Below, piece after piece: positions 43,622-55,239 of a stretch of DNA of 64,000 bases. The stretch comes from Anastrepha obliqua. Its lineage: Eukaryota > Arthropoda > Insecta > Diptera > Tephritidae. The DNA is taken from NCBI RefSeq assembly GCF_027943255.1, contig NC_072893.1, forward strand, positions 30,836,001-30,900,000, written 5' to 3'. The position numbers and the translations under genes are program-made. The notes under the pieces were generated by a model that had not been told where the DNA came from, made no database searches, and saw nothing but the letters and a program-made list of their open reading frames with translations. How positions within the stretch are numbered: position 1 is the first letter of the stretch; each line of letters begins with the position of its first letter.

Positions 43622-44028
43622 TGATAATTGTGCTAATTGAAGCAGATAAAACAAAACCGCAAGCCTTCGAGCGAAAAGTACTCAGAAGAATTTTCGGAGC
43701 AATCAAAGATCACGGCGAGTGGCGGATAAAATGGAACGACGAGCTAGATCAACTGATAAAGGGCGAAAATGTTATACATTTCATCAAAGCGCAGCGGTTA
43801 AGATGGCTGAGTCATATTACAAGAATGAACGATACGAGGGCGCAGAAGAAAATCGTAGAAGCCAGAACGTTCAACACTAGAGCAAGAGGAAGGCCGAGAA
43901 CAAGATGGACCGACGAACTAGAGGACGACATCAAGAAACTTAGTATAACGAACTGGAAAAAAGTCGCAAGCGTTCGAGATGTATGGAGGTCCCACGTGCA
44001 GCAGGCCAAAGCTCACAAAGAGCTGTAG
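43622..44028 (+). pseudogene. RTE-like LINE C-terminus (subfamily with AHKEL end)
   Basis: The frame is open for 135 codons to TAG at 44026-44028. It reads FERKVLRRIFGAIKDHGEWR, IKWNDELDQL, ENVIHFIKAQRLRWLSHITR, MNDTRAQKKIVEARTFNTRA then RGRPRTRWTDELEDDIKKLS and NWKKVASVRDVWRSHV, ending AKAHKEL. No stop interrupts it, so this is the best-kept RTE tail. The same subfamily occurs at 45660. It is truncated upstream at the RT thumb. Confidence 0.85.
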
Positions 44029-44049
44029 AGCCAAAAGATGTTAATTGTG

Positions 44050-44930
44050 AAAGAAAAAGCAAGACATGACTCGATTCGCACAACCTTAGCTTGGATGCCG
44101 AAAAAACAGAACTCATCCTACTTACGAGGGCGCGCATACCTCTAGAAGTAACAATGCCGGTTTACACAGAGAATACAATATCTTCAGTGTTGGGTATCAG
44201 ACTCGATAATACGCTGACTTATTGTGCAGAAATCCAATACTCTGCTACTCCGGCCACCATCGGAGGTTCCACTGTAAGCAGGAAGGCGGAAGCTGCTGAT
44301 GGACTCGATGGTATCTATTTTACTATACGGCTGTATAATATGGGCGGACATACTTAAAGATGAGTCTCACCGCAAGATTCTTGCCAAAGCCCAAGGAACT
44401 GGTGCCCTCCGTGTAGCTTCAGCGTACCGCACGGTATCAGAAGCTGCAGTACTCTTCATTAGTGGCACGACACCTATAGATCTTCTAGCGAGAGAATGAA
44501 GAGAACTGTAGATCTTTAAAAACGGGCACGACAAACGCCGTAGAGGGCCACACATGTGTCTATACAAATAGCGCAAAACAACAAATTAGGGCACACACAC
44601 TACAAATATCGCAAGAGCGATGGGAGTCAGAGACGAAAGGCAGACGGACTACGAGACTTATACAAAACATAGATACATGGTGTGACAGCCAGTTCGGAGA
44701 GGTGATACTGATATTAGTCAGATGTTATCTGGGCATGGGTATTTTTAGCAAATATCTAAACAAACATTCTTAAAATGTGAGAGATGGAAATTAGATCGCA
44801 AAGCTGTCGAAATCAGTCTAGATTCCGTAAAAGCAGATATCATCATCGAGAAAATTGTAGAAAGCGCAGAAAGTTGGCAACTTATTGGCACGTGCATAGA
44901 GCGAACCCTACGCACCAAAAGCTTGATATG
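44050..44930 (+). pseudogene. R1-like LINE RT C-terminal half and tail
   Basis: Shifted plus frames give LDAEKTELILLTRARIPLEV and SVLGIRLDNTLTY (RT palm end), then SILLYGCIIWADILKDESHR, ILAKAQGTGALRVASAYRTV and SEAAVLFISGTTPIDLLARE (44300-44500). That YRTVSxxAxxVxAGxxPIDL block is typical of the R1 group. QERWESETKGRRTTRLIQNI and DTWCDSQFGEV follow at 44610-44700, corresponding to WxxxWxxxxxGRWTxxLIP. The Cys tail is replaced by ordinary residues. Several frameshifts. Confidence 0.8.
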
Positions 44931-45342
44931 AACAGAGAGGCTTAACCGACATGCTAACCTTAATCTACCTATTAAACTAGAAGATGAGCCGTTAGCTTGA
45001 TGCTGACTCAAAAACTCCAACCCTGGATGCAGGGAGAGTAGAAGAGACAGTCTTTATCAGAAAGCCTAATTAGATATTCTCTGCCTTCGATGAAATGCTG
45101 TCGTAGTTCTGGGGCAGGGGTAACATTCAGAGAGGAAGTATGGGTGTTCTTAAAGTGGCACACCTTTTGGCGCAGCAGACGATGGTCGCTGTAAGGGCGA
45201 ATGCATGTAAAATCCTACCTCCTCGCCACAAAACAAAAAAGTACAGATTTCATATTAAAAATTAGGTGGCAAATCTATTCAAACATTTTTTATGGAAGAA
45301 AGCTCTCTAAACACCTCTTATTTTATACCCAAATTTCAATAA

Positions 45343-46530
45343 TTTTTAAATAATTTGAAATAGGTGGCAGCTTTGCATGAAATTTCTCGTGGTAAACACC
45401 TGTCCATATTAAGTTTTGATTTTTATTGTTTCTCTTATAATTAAGCAATAATTAAAAACACATTATATTGTTAACTAAGTGGCAACACCTATAAAAATTG
45501 ACCACACCATTTTTTAAATAATTTAAAATAGGTGGCAACTTTACCGAAATTTCTAAGGGCAAACGCCTATCTAGATTAAAATCTTATTTTTATTTTTCTC
45601 TTATAATTAGCCAATAATTAAAAACACATCATATTGCAATTAAGTGGCAACATCAGCCAAACGCGTGAATATAAATTCCGCCTTTACCAGTCAAAAATTG
45701 TATCGGTGCTGTCCTACGGCTGCGAGTGCTAGGCATTTACAAGCAAAGACGAAAGGAGCTTAAGAGTTTTCAAACGAAAAGTGCTCCGAAGGGTGTTTGG
45801 CTCCATACTCTAAAACGATGGAGCGTACCGAATACGCTTCAACGATGACTTGCTAAACTTACGCCAGGGAGAAGATGTCGTGAAACACATTAAGTCCCAA
45901 AGGCTTAGCTGGTTAGAGCACACTGTGCGCATGGAAGACAGCCGTCCCCAAAAATGTGTTTTAACAACGAATTATCTAACAACCCGAGCCCGAGGACGTC
46001 CAAGGTTAACCTGGCCTGACCAAGTCATAGTTGACCTAAAAAAGATACAAGTTAGGAGCTGGAGATCTATTGCTATGAATCGCGCAGGTTGGAAGGTAAC
46101 TGTGGATGAAGCTAAAGCTCACCCTGAGCTGTAATCACTACTTGATGATGATGATGCCCAGTCAAATGTGTTTCTGATTCAAAGCTGTAAAATTACTCTT
46201 CACTTGTTATCCATATTCTGATATGTATTTTAATTATTTTTAATTAATTTAAGAATGGTGGCAAAATTGTGCAAATATTGCTATTTATAAATTTTAATAA
46301 TAATAATAATTAATAAATTTATTTCAACATCTTTCACTTATTGTCAACACAGATAATATCAAAATTGAAAAAAAAAAATTATTTTTAAATCAGGTGTCAA
46401 CCTTATTAAAAAATATTTATAGGTCAAAGCTAGAGAATTGCCTCCAATTTGTTACTTTTATTAACTTTTCAGCTAAGTTGGAAAGTTTTTAACTAAACTA
46501 AAAAGGTGGCAATTTATACGAGTAATTTCT
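45343..46530. repeat. tandem repeat of about 168 bp, with GGTGGCA motif
   Basis: Unit 1 starts TTTTTAAATAATTTGAAATA at 45343 and unit 2 starts TTTTTAAATAATTTAAAATA at 45511, a period of 168. Both contain AGGTGGCA, TTTCTCTTATAATTA, CAATAATTAAAAACACAT and AAGTGGCAACA. Looser GGTGGCA-containing relatives occur at 45264, 46257, 46395 (GGTGTCAACC) and 46505. The RTE piece at 45660-46160 interrupts the array. 44931-45342 is otherwise unassigned. Confidence 0.75.
45660..46160 (+). pseudogene. RTE-like LINE C-terminus, inserted in the tandem repeat
   Basis: Plus frames give KFRLYQSKIVSVLSYGCEC (then a stop for Trp), FKRKVLRRVFGSI and FNDDLLNLRQGEDVVKHIKS. The open 94-codon frame 45850-46134 then has QRLSWLEHTVRMEDSRPQ, RARGRPRLTWPDQVIVDLKK, SWRSIAMNRAGW and the AKAHPEL end. 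TAA is at 46132. The tail is TGATGATGATGATG at 46144-46157, a GAT microsatellite. Close in wording to 43622 but not the same copy. Confidence 0.85.
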
Positions 46531-46699
46531 TAAAGTTCCGTTTGTTATTTTTTTCTTTTTTATTCATAAGTTATATAATATTTTTAAGAAGTTAAAAAAA
46601 ATGCTGTGTTTCCCCCCTCATAATCACTATATACATACGCTTTTATCTCACTGCCGCTGAAAAATCTTCGATTATTAAAAAAAGAAAATAATTTCAGAA

Positions 46700-47000
46700 A
46701 ATTTCATGTCCGTTAAGTTTTGCTTTATGTTCGCGGTACGAATAGGCGCATCATCTAAAAACAAATAAAATATTACAGCGTGCCAATTTCGCACACTCGC
46801 TCTCTCCCTCTATTACTTTCTCCCTGTTTCTCTCTGCTCTGTTTTATTTCTCTTTATCTCTCTTTCTTTCTCGCTACCTCTCCTCTTCTGTACGACCACT
46901 TTACGTATTTGAATTTTATATTTCTCTTTATCCTTCTTTCTTTCTCTCTAATTCTCCATTTTCTGCACGCCCATTTTACGTATCTGGAAGACTCAATTAT
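46700..47000. repeat. CT-rich imperfect duplication
   Basis: A pyrimidine-rich block with two similar units: one around 46800-46915 ending TGTACGACCACTTTACGTAT, the next around 46920-46985 ending TGCACGCCCATTTTACGTAT. Each unit has several TTTCTCTTTATC/TTCTTTCT runs. The 79-codon frame over it is low complexity and not a gene. Confidence 0.6.
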
Positions 47001-48565
47001 TCAAAATATTGACCACTAATTGTAGCTCCCTTAGGCTCCTTGTAGATTCCATTTTTGTAAGCACATCCCCTGTTACGTCAGCCCGTCAGCTGATTCTGTC
47101 AAATTTGCTAAGAGCCGGTTAACGTTCTGATATTAGCCACACCTTTAAAAATTGCTTTACCATGCCTTTAATAATATCTCCTTATGCTCCTAGAAAGTAT
47201 CGCATTCAGCTTGGCTTAGCAAGCGTCCTCTGTAGCCTCATTAGCCTTTGTAGTAATAAGCAAGCTGACTTTTGTTTTTAGTATAACCAGAAAGGAACAA
47301 TGAGTCATTGCAAAGTACATATGAACAATAGACCACAAACTTGTCAGACACATTTTTGCAATTGTTTAGTAATTAAAATTAAAATATATTTCTGTAAAAC
47401 AAAAAGAAAAAAAAATTAAAATTAAGGCTTCTCACCTCAGTTGTGCATATCCTTGGCGATCCATTTTTTTCACTGGTTTCAGCTTTCCTTGCAGGGTTGC
47501 CTGTCCGAAGAAGTGCTTAAGTTCACACAAGTCTTTGGAAAAATATTCATTTGCGGTAATTTCGTTTAAATTTGAGAGTAAATTGAGTGCCTTAAATTTT
47601 TATTATTTGCTTTGCTTATACCTGGACGCCTGCTTTCCAGCACATTATGCAAATTATTACGTATACGCAATGGTGTCTATTTACATACGACGTACGATTA
47701 ATATGCAGTGTGCGGTATCATTAAATAGTTCTTAAATAAATTTAAACGTTTTACGACGTCATTAAATTTTTCCTTGGCTATTTTTTAACTTACCTTGTAC
47801 AGCATTTGATAGTTATGAACTTGCGTACGTATCTACTCGTTCACACTCGTACATGGATGCATAGCACATAAATGGTACCCTCCGGCTCGTAGGGGAATTT
47901 AATTCAAAGAAATGGGTGTTCATTAATTTTATGTTCCATTATCGAAAGCTGAATTGAGACAAATAGCTATTTACAAAAGTGTAGTCAAATTGGCTTGTTT
48001 GGATGTCAAGGCTATGTACAGTAATCCCTCGTTGAGGACAGCCGACGCAGTAAGTGCATTTAAAGATTACGAGCAGACAGCTTTTATCCACAAAATATTT
48101 TTCATCTTCTTTCCTTATTACACCACCAAATTTCCCACCAAAAAAAGTTCGATGGCCTCAATTATGATTTCTATAAGTGCTATTTATTTAAATAAGTTGT
48201 TTTGTGTGAAGAATTTAGTTAGAAGCACGGCTATATGAGGAGACAGAGTGTTTCGTTCTGTAATGGGGATTATTAAAAATACATATATCTGTTATTTTAG
48301 CTGTAAGGGTTACGAGAAAAAAAAGAAACTGTTTGACTTATTTAAAAAAATTATCATTATGATAGCCCTAATACACCAGTGGACTTATGAGTGACTACAT
48401 ATTGGTTGTCCCCGGATTAACTGCGATTAACTGCCCAGTCAGGAGATTAAATATCAAATGATAGGAGAAATCGTCTTGCTTGCTTCTAGCCAGGCAATAG
48501 CAAAGATCAACGAGTGATTTTCTACCATTTTTTTTGTTAAGGGTGTTATACATTTTCTTCAATGT
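47001..48565. other. unassigned stretch
   Basis: Nothing recognised. A 94-codon plus frame at 47954-48238 has no motif and sits in AT-rich sequence. I leave it uncalled. Confidence 0.45.
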
Positions 48566-48569
48566 AATG

Positions 48570-48900
48570 AGTGCTCGAAATTTAGTATATTGACCACCAA
48601 AGGTGCTCCAGTCGTTTCTTTCTCGTGCTGACCGACGCCAGTTGCATATTTCACCTGATTTTTCCAATTTAGAGTAGACCCTCCTTTTCTTCTTGTATCG
48701 GACGACATGACCCAGCCAACGTAGCCTCTTGATCTTCATTCGCTGCGCTATGTCTATGTCGTCGTAAATCTCAAACAGCTCATCGTTCCATCGCCTGCGA
48801 TACTCGTCGGACCAACGTTGCAAAGGTCTAAAAATCGTCTGCAAGAGGTACTTCGTTTTGCGCTCTTTCAGGATGGTTTCGTTATGGTAGTCCATGCAAT
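48570..48900 (-). pseudogene. RTE-like LINE C-terminal fragment
   Basis: The minus frame reads DEYRRRWNDELFEIYDDIDI, then AQRMKIKRLRWLGHVVRYKK (48790-48695), jumps over the AVPxxGxxGRG block, then gives EICNWRRSARERNDWSTFGG (48660-48600). An open reading continues to 48395 but is not recognisable beyond 48570. The RT thumb part before it (KTKYLLQTIFRPLQRW) is altered. Confidence 0.8.
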
Positions 48901-49320
48901 GCAAGTGGGGAAAGTCCCTCTTCGTGATTCACTTTAGAGCGGCTGGGACGATTCTTCTCCTAATGGTCTAAGCAGATTACAATTTGCAGGCTTCGATTCT
49001 GGGTATCTGATTCTGCACTCCCCTCCCCCAAGGAAAACGAAAACTTGCACTCTATTTTACCAAAATTCAATAAGTTAAGAGGCCTACAGAATCAATATTT
49101 TTCTAGAGATTTGACTGTATTGACTCTTTCATTAAATTCTTCCTACTTGGGAAATATTTTGTGACGTCAATAAAAGCGTTTCATGTTTGTTTTACAGCAT
49201 CTTTAAGAATATATGGAAAAGTTGAGTCTTCAGTTAGCTTTTTAATGAAAATACCCGCTTTGATTTTTGACTCCCTAAGCTTGGGCAATTTTTGCTTCAA
49301 ATAGTTGATTGCACCGATTT
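48901..49320. other. unassigned stretch
   Basis: No gene or element match seen. Confidence 0.45.
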
Positions 49321-49324
49321 GCAA

Positions 49325-50000
49325 AAGAATACCAATTTGATGTTTCAGGCAGTAGTCTGTGTGATCCTGCAGGCATACAGAATGCTTAGGGAACGTGGGA
49401 GCGAGGGAGATATAAACTTTTTTTCCGATAGTCAATCTGCGATCAAGAGTCTGACGACGCCACCGTGCTGATCCAAATTGGTCAACTCCTGTAAGGAGGA
49501 GATCAAATCTCTTAGGTGTGCATTTCTCTGATCTGGGTCCCGAAACATAGAAACATATAAAAGTGTGGTTGAGCTTGCCTGGAGGGGGACCGAATTGGTC
49601 TCAGAGACCTCATATCCGGTCATAGTTATCCCCCTGATTGCTGTTAAAGAGGAATTGTACAACTTATTTCTCAGGGGAGTACAAAAAAGCTGGAATTCCA
49701 TTTCTGCATGTGGCTGTTTGAAAACCCTTTGGCTCCAGTACAATAGATAGAGGACTCAGAAAGCCCTGGGGACACTAAGCCATTCAATTTCCAAAATTCG
49801 TAGCTGTTATTGGGTGATTGACACACACGCGGAACAAAGTCAGGTTTACCATTTAATCGCCATTGCAGAAGCTGTGGTCACCTTTCAGAGCAGGAGACTA
49901 TTGAGTACTTTCTCTGTAAATGTCCGGGTTTGTCTGCTAGATGATTAAGGTCAACCTGCTCTATTAAGAGTTGGAGGTCTCATAGTGGCATCATTTTTTT
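49325..50000 (+). pseudogene. I/LOA-type LINE family A, RNase H to Cys tail
   Basis: Plus reading starts FQAVVCVILQAYRMLRERGS (second acid lost, AE to AV), INFFSDSQSAIKSLTT (third acid) and KLVNSCKEEIKSL. GSRNIETYKSVVELAWRGTE follows as the degraded GHRNIEGNEIADELA block. YLWLQYNR-type sequence and a shifted FNRHCRSCGHLSEQETIEYF, LCKCPGLSAR tail end near 49940. Same family and order as 51440-52130. The RNase H start is missing. Confidence 0.75.
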
Positions 50001-50775
50001 AAATGTACGAAATTCCACACGAATGAAGCGCTCAAGAAGCAATCAAAGAAGAAATAACCGAAAATGACGGTTCTATGCCTCATTGATTGGCAAATTAAAC
50101 GATATTTGGATTAAGTCAAGATGATACGGCTAATATGTTTTGAAAGATGAGCACTTAACGATGGGTATTCGTCACAGTGCGATGAACAGGTTCCTTATGA
50201 CTTGCAATCTCTACTTCTGTACTTTGTTTAGAATCGCAAAGTTTCGACTTTTGTTGCGGTACTCACTGTAGGGTATGCCCTGTAAAGAATATGAAGGCGC
50301 CCATACGTATGCACTTATAATTACCTGTCCCGAACACAAAACTTCCATGTGCACACACATTCTTAGTACTCTAATAGCTTTTTAAAGAATTTCAAACGTA
50401 GGCGTAATTTCCCTATCAATCACAGGTAGTTGGCGCATTTCTGTAGCATCTGCGGTAAGGGGTGTATGCATGGATTCATCAAGATTACTTTGTGTTATAC
50501 CTGTAAATGTACACTCGAGTACTCATTTACGCACGTGCATGCAGTTCTGTAAATATCCTGCAGTCAAATCCATTGCTTTGCTTAAAAGCTGAAGTAGTTC
50601 GTTTTCTATTTCTTTCCATTACTAGCAAGTGGTGATTGCTCTGCAAATTGCCATTTGTCAGTCTATGCATCACCGCTATATCATTTACGGAACTAAATAA
50701 ATCTTTAACGTTTAAAGCATTTTTATTTAAAGTAAATCAGAATATTTATTTTTTATAAATGCATCTCTAATCGGG
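50001..50775. other. unassigned stretch
   Basis: No gene or repeat recognised. Confidence 0.5.
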
Positions 50776-52328
50776 ACCGTTGCGATCAAACTTGGCTGAG
50801 GTCTTGGAAAGTTTATTGGCTGTACTCAATCGCTGGCCTACCAGTTGTTGCCCCAGAATCTACTCTGATAAAACGGAGGTGATATTATTTGCCAGAAAAT
50901 ATTAACCTCCACACTTTAGACTTCCGAAATTAATATTGTAAAAAAACGTTCTACCGCTTTCTTCGGAAGTAAGGTATCTTGGAGTGAAACTTGACTCCAA
51001 GTTCGTTCGGAAACCATACATTGAAAATCGAATAAAATACGGTCAGTATAGCTTTCTATTTCTGTAAATCTATATTCCGCAAAAAATTGGGACCTAAGCC
51101 ACAGGTTATTTCGAACAAAAAGTCCGTTCTCTGGATGTACAACGGATCTGCCAATTTTATCGCACGAATGCCTAGTTTGGTATATCTTATCCCAGTGCAC
51201 TTACTTCCCAACGACTTTCTCTTAATTTCCAGCGCTGCTCAAAGTGCAAACAGGTTAGAGGAAGTTAGCCCTTGGAGGCGATTGACATGATAGAATTTTT
51301 GGCCAGTTAACACCGTATTTCTCCGAACTTCGTACAGATATCTCTATCTGCAAACTGGAGTTTGAAGGTCGTGGGAGGGTAATCTTTCCAAATAGGGAGG
51401 ATCGGAACGAGGGAAAAATCTGGCCCGAGGCTGGTACCTCTGTCTTCATTGACCAAAATAGAATCGGGAGTCGGAGCAGGAGTTTTCTCTAAATCAGCCA
51501 ATTTATCTATTTTCTTAAAATTGCCGAATACTGCTAGTGTTTTTCAGGCAGAAGCCTTTGCGATCCTGCAGGTATGTAAAATGCTTAAGGAACCTTGGGC
51601 CGAGAGAGATATAAAAATTTTTTCCGATAGTCAAGCTACGATCAAGGGTCTGATGATGCCATGGTGCAGATCAAAATTAGTCAGCACCTGTAACGAAGGA
51701 GATCAAATCTCTGGCAGGTAACATTAATCTGATCTGGGTTCCAGGACATAGGAATATAGAGGGAAACGAAATTGCTGATGAGCTTGTCAGGAAGGGATTA
51801 ACTGATTTTACCTCAGAGGTCTCCCAGTCGGTCATCGGCAGCCGCACAACGGGGAATTGCACAACTTATTTCTCAAGAAAGCGCAGAGCAGATGGCGCTC
51901 CATTTTTCCAAAATATACCGAGGACTCAGATAGTTTTGGGGACTTCAAGTCATTGAATTTTTTAAATTGTAGCTAAACTTACCGGTCGTTGGACGATCAG
52001 CACTCACGCAGAAAAGTTGTAGTGACCATTTAGTTGCTATTGCAGAAGTTATGGGGACCTTTTAGCGGAGGATACTATTGAGCGCTTTCCCTGTAAATGT
52101 CTGATTTTGGCAGCTAGATGATTAAGGTCACTATGCGCTCCTTTCTTCGACAGCTTGGGGCAGTTGCACAACAAAATTTCCATCAATCTTCTCCATTGCA
52201 TCAACAGCTCTGGTTGGCTGCAGATATCTGCCCCTTGGAGGTCTAAAAATGATATCAAAACGGCGCTTAAGTGCAACTTTGAATAGTGCTAGTCTGGTAG
52301 TTCAACTATTTCATTTACCTACCTACAC
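50776..52328 (+). pseudogene. I/LOA-type LINE family A, RT end through 3' UTR
   Basis: The longest plus-strand family A copy. RT palm end: AEVLESLLAVLNRW, DKTEVILFARKY, LSSEVRYLGVKLDSK then YIENRIKYGQYSFLFL (50800-51070). The thumb is shortened. The linker has SPNFVQISLSANWSLK-like text matching YFSELRTDISICKLEFEGRG at 51320-51375. RNase H reads SGVGAGVFSKSANLSIFLKL, FQAEAFAILQVCKMLKEPWA, IFSDSQATIKGL, then shifted WVPGHRNIEGNEIADELVRK. The Cys tail is degraded (CRSYGDLLAEDTIERFPCKC). 3' UTR to about 52328 matches the reverse of 35495-35640. The FxDGS start reads FIDQNR. Confidence 0.8.
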
Positions 52329-52670
52329 CTCTAAAAGTCATTTTGAAATTAGTGTAATTCCAGTCACTTACGAACTAGTACGACTTCATCCATCAAATTC
52401 CAGTTTAACGACTAGAATGTTTACTGACTTCGGTGTTTCACTGCAAAATATGTACATATATTAGGCTGACACGATTTCGCTAACAATACCGCGCCTTTTA
52501 AATCGATTCCATTGGTGACTTTGAACAAAAAGTCCTTCTACGACATACGTATGTGGATATGTAGGTGCAAATGTGAAATAAAGAAAAATTTGTATTTCAA
52601 AATAAATTAAGAATTGAAAAGTTTCAAATAAAATTAAAAAAAAAAATCATGTGCAGCATCGTACACGTGG
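52329..52670. other. unassigned stretch
   Basis: Nothing recognised. Confidence 0.5.
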
Positions 52671-52674
52671 TAGA

Positions 52675-52703
52675 AGTGAAACTTCTGTGTGTGAATGAGT
52701 GTG

Positions 52704-52742
<39 letters not shown>

Positions 52743-53730
52743 GAGAGGAAGAGAAGGAGACAGGGATAATTTCAAAAGAAATATACTGTGTAACCAAAAT
52801 TCGATTTTATTAACAATAGGTATATGCATTATGCTATCATCTGTTGGTGGTTCAATTGGTAATACTGATATAATTGGTTTGTGATAGCTGAAATATGAAA
52901 TATATGTACGTGATTCAATATTTTCTAGATAACGTGTGAAAATTGCATCTAGTGTAGTTCCGGATTTTGTGGTTGATTGTGTTTCTCGAAGAAATTGAAT
53001 CAACGGTAAAGAATCATTGGATCCGAAATTTACGTTGAAATCTCCCGCGAGAATTAATGGAATTTTGTCTTCGCCTCTTCCAAGTGCATTTGCACCTGCG
53101 TGGCTGTAAACCAGTAGTGAGCGGTGAATGAAATATATTATGTCATCAAGATTTTGGTTCGGTGAGATATAGATGGCGGCTATGACAATAGTTTTTCCAT
53201 TCAGCATTTGACATTCTGCAATGCAAACATCGCCAACTGGTGTGACTGTTGATGAATATGACTGAGACTGCCTTGCAGTCATTTCCATGTTTGGTGTGAC
53301 GATATTTACTATCATCTTGATTGTGGTAGAGTGCCACACCGCCACCGTTAAATATACTTACATTATAGCGGTTCAAGGATATTATCAAATAATCACAGAA
53401 TATAGATGTAAATAACGTAAATAATCACAACAAAATACAATGATATATATATCAAGTATACACACGTGCTATTTCAACTGCTAATATATAGCGTCTGACT
53501 CGTACATCTATAATACGCGCTTACGATACGATATGCTATGTATCTGTATACTCTGTCTTACAACGAAGCCTATGTCTTAGGTATAGAAAATGTTTAGCTC
53601 TCTTTCCTCTTCTCTCTACGTTGCATGTTTTTTTCTCTCTCGCGTAACGAAATCTCTAAACGTTACATTTTTTTCAATTCACTCTCCATTCTCGCTCAAA
53701 TATCAGACCGCCGCTAAAGGAGTTTCACTT
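52675..53730 (-). mobile_element. orphan endonuclease-like (EEP) element, copy 2
   Basis: On the minus strand an upper frame (53388) reads YNVSIFNGGGVALYHN. After a frameshift near 53320 a second reads VTPNMEMTARQ, VGDVCIAECQMLNGKTIVIA, AIYISPNQNLDDIIYFIH, IPLILAGDFNVNFGSNDSLP, SGTTLDAIFTRYLENIESRT and YISYFSYHKPIISVLP, then runs into a GA repeat (52708-52743). GGVA, GDFN and a SYH in place of SDH mark a divergent EEP domain. AGTGAAACTTC at one end and AGTGAAACTCC reverse complemented at the other bound it. No RT or RNase H. Perhaps a Helentron piece; unproven. Confidence 0.6.
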
Positions 53731-53884
53731 AAAAAAAAAAATGGCTCAAAAGCGCCCTCTACCGGATTAATAAAATAAAAGTCCTTATACCAATAAACCT
53801 ACGATTATTTATTTTCCTTGAAAAAATAGTTTCTATAATTCAAAGTGTCTTGAAAATTCTGGTACAACTAAACAGACCATAATT

Positions 53885-54780
53885 CTGGTCTTTTTAGACG
53901 AATTGCTTCACGTAAACGACGCATAACGCTCAAATAATATTCCTTATTAACAGTTTGGTCAGGTGGAAGGAATTCATAGTGCACCACACCACGAAAATCG
54001 AAAAAAACTGTCATCATGACCTTTATTTTTGAACGATTTGACGTGCTCTTTTCGGTCTGGCCTCGCCTTTAGCACGATATTCGCTTGATTGGTCGATTGT
54101 TTCAGCGTCGTAAGCATAAATCCAAGTCTCATCTCCCGTAATGATGCATTTGAGTTTGTCCTGATAGTCTGAAAGCATTGTTTCACACACATCAAAGCGA
54201 CGACTTTTTTCCAAGAAATTGAGAGTTTTCGGTACCAAACGAGATTTGACTTTTCGTAGGCCTAAATGGTCTTTCAAAATGGTTTTCACAGACTCTTCTG
54301 ATATTCCGATCATATCAGTAAAGTCTTTAACAGTCAACCGACGATTTTTGAGCACTAACTCCTTCACTTTATTGACGTGTTGGTCATCTGTTGACGTCGA
54401 TGGTCGTCCGGAGGGCTCCAAGTCATCAACACGTTCTCGACCCTCTTTGAAGTCTTTGTACCACTTATAAACATTTTTCTGCGACATGGTCGAATCACCA
54501 AATGCCTTCTGCAACATGCTAAACGTTTCCGTAACCGAAATTTCATTCCGCAAACAAAATTTGATGGCACTTCTCTGCTCAATCAAATCAGACATTGTAA
54601 AAATCGTAAAATGCACTCTTCGTCGTTTGGTAAACACAAGCGTAAATATTTTACTGAGAATGACATTCACATGAAAGTTGGCCCAGATGTTATTAACAGT
54701 GCTGCCAACTCATGAAAAAAATAACTAGAGCGAAATTTTAATCCCGCGAAGTTTGACAAATAAATTCACCTTACTTTTTG
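53885..54780 (-). pseudogene. mariner transposase, open 5' half, catalytic C-terminus lost
   Basis: The frame 54670-54023 is open for 215 codons. Its likely start is ATG at 54593-54595 (MSDLIEQRSAIKFCLRNEIS). Both HTH parts are there (VYKWYKDFKEGRERVDDLEP; LTVKDFTDMIGISEESVKTI), plus CIITGDETWIYAYDAETIDQ with the first Asp. A shift near 54040 then gives VMMTVFFDFRGVVHYEFLPP and EYYLSVMRRLREAIRLKRPE, after which the copy stops at 53885. The HDNAPxH and YSPDLAP blocks are missing. The open frame suggests a recent insertion. TIRs were not found. Confidence 0.85.
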
Positions 54781-55235
54781 CCCACAGGATATAGATCATT
54801 TTAGACTTATGCCGTGGAAGAACTTTTTGCCCCTAATTGCAAGAGGAATCATAATTTCCACAACGTGGTATTAAAAACTTTTATTTCAAAATCGCCTCGG
54901 TCTAATGTACATACAAACGTTCGTGCATTCCTACATTTTAATAGCTGCAAGCTAGAGTTCGGTAGCACTCATTTATGCTTGTAGAATTATTTCCATTGCT
55001 AAGTATGCACTACGCATTCTTAATATGTATGCCTGTAGGAAAGTGTTTTGTTGAAAAAAATGTTTTGTTTTCGTTTTTTTTTTCTTTCTTCTTCATACAA
55101 ATCACACCTGAACTCATAGGAACCCAAGAAAGACCGATTGGGATAAATACTTACGAAGTCTACAAACGAATCTAGGCCAGCTAGGTTTAGATGATCGGAA
55201 GTGTTAATACAGCCATTGTGAGAACAATTGTTCAA
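54781..55235. other. unassigned stretch
   Basis: No gene or element recognised. Confidence 0.5.
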
Positions 55236-55239
55236 CAAG

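Noticed and set aside
43940..44137. Minus frame of 65 codons over 44.0 kb
   Set aside because: It is a shadow of the plus-strand RTE tail and R1 remnant.
46780..47019. 79-codon Ser/Leu/Phe-rich frame
   Set aside because: It is a translation of CT-rich simple sequence.
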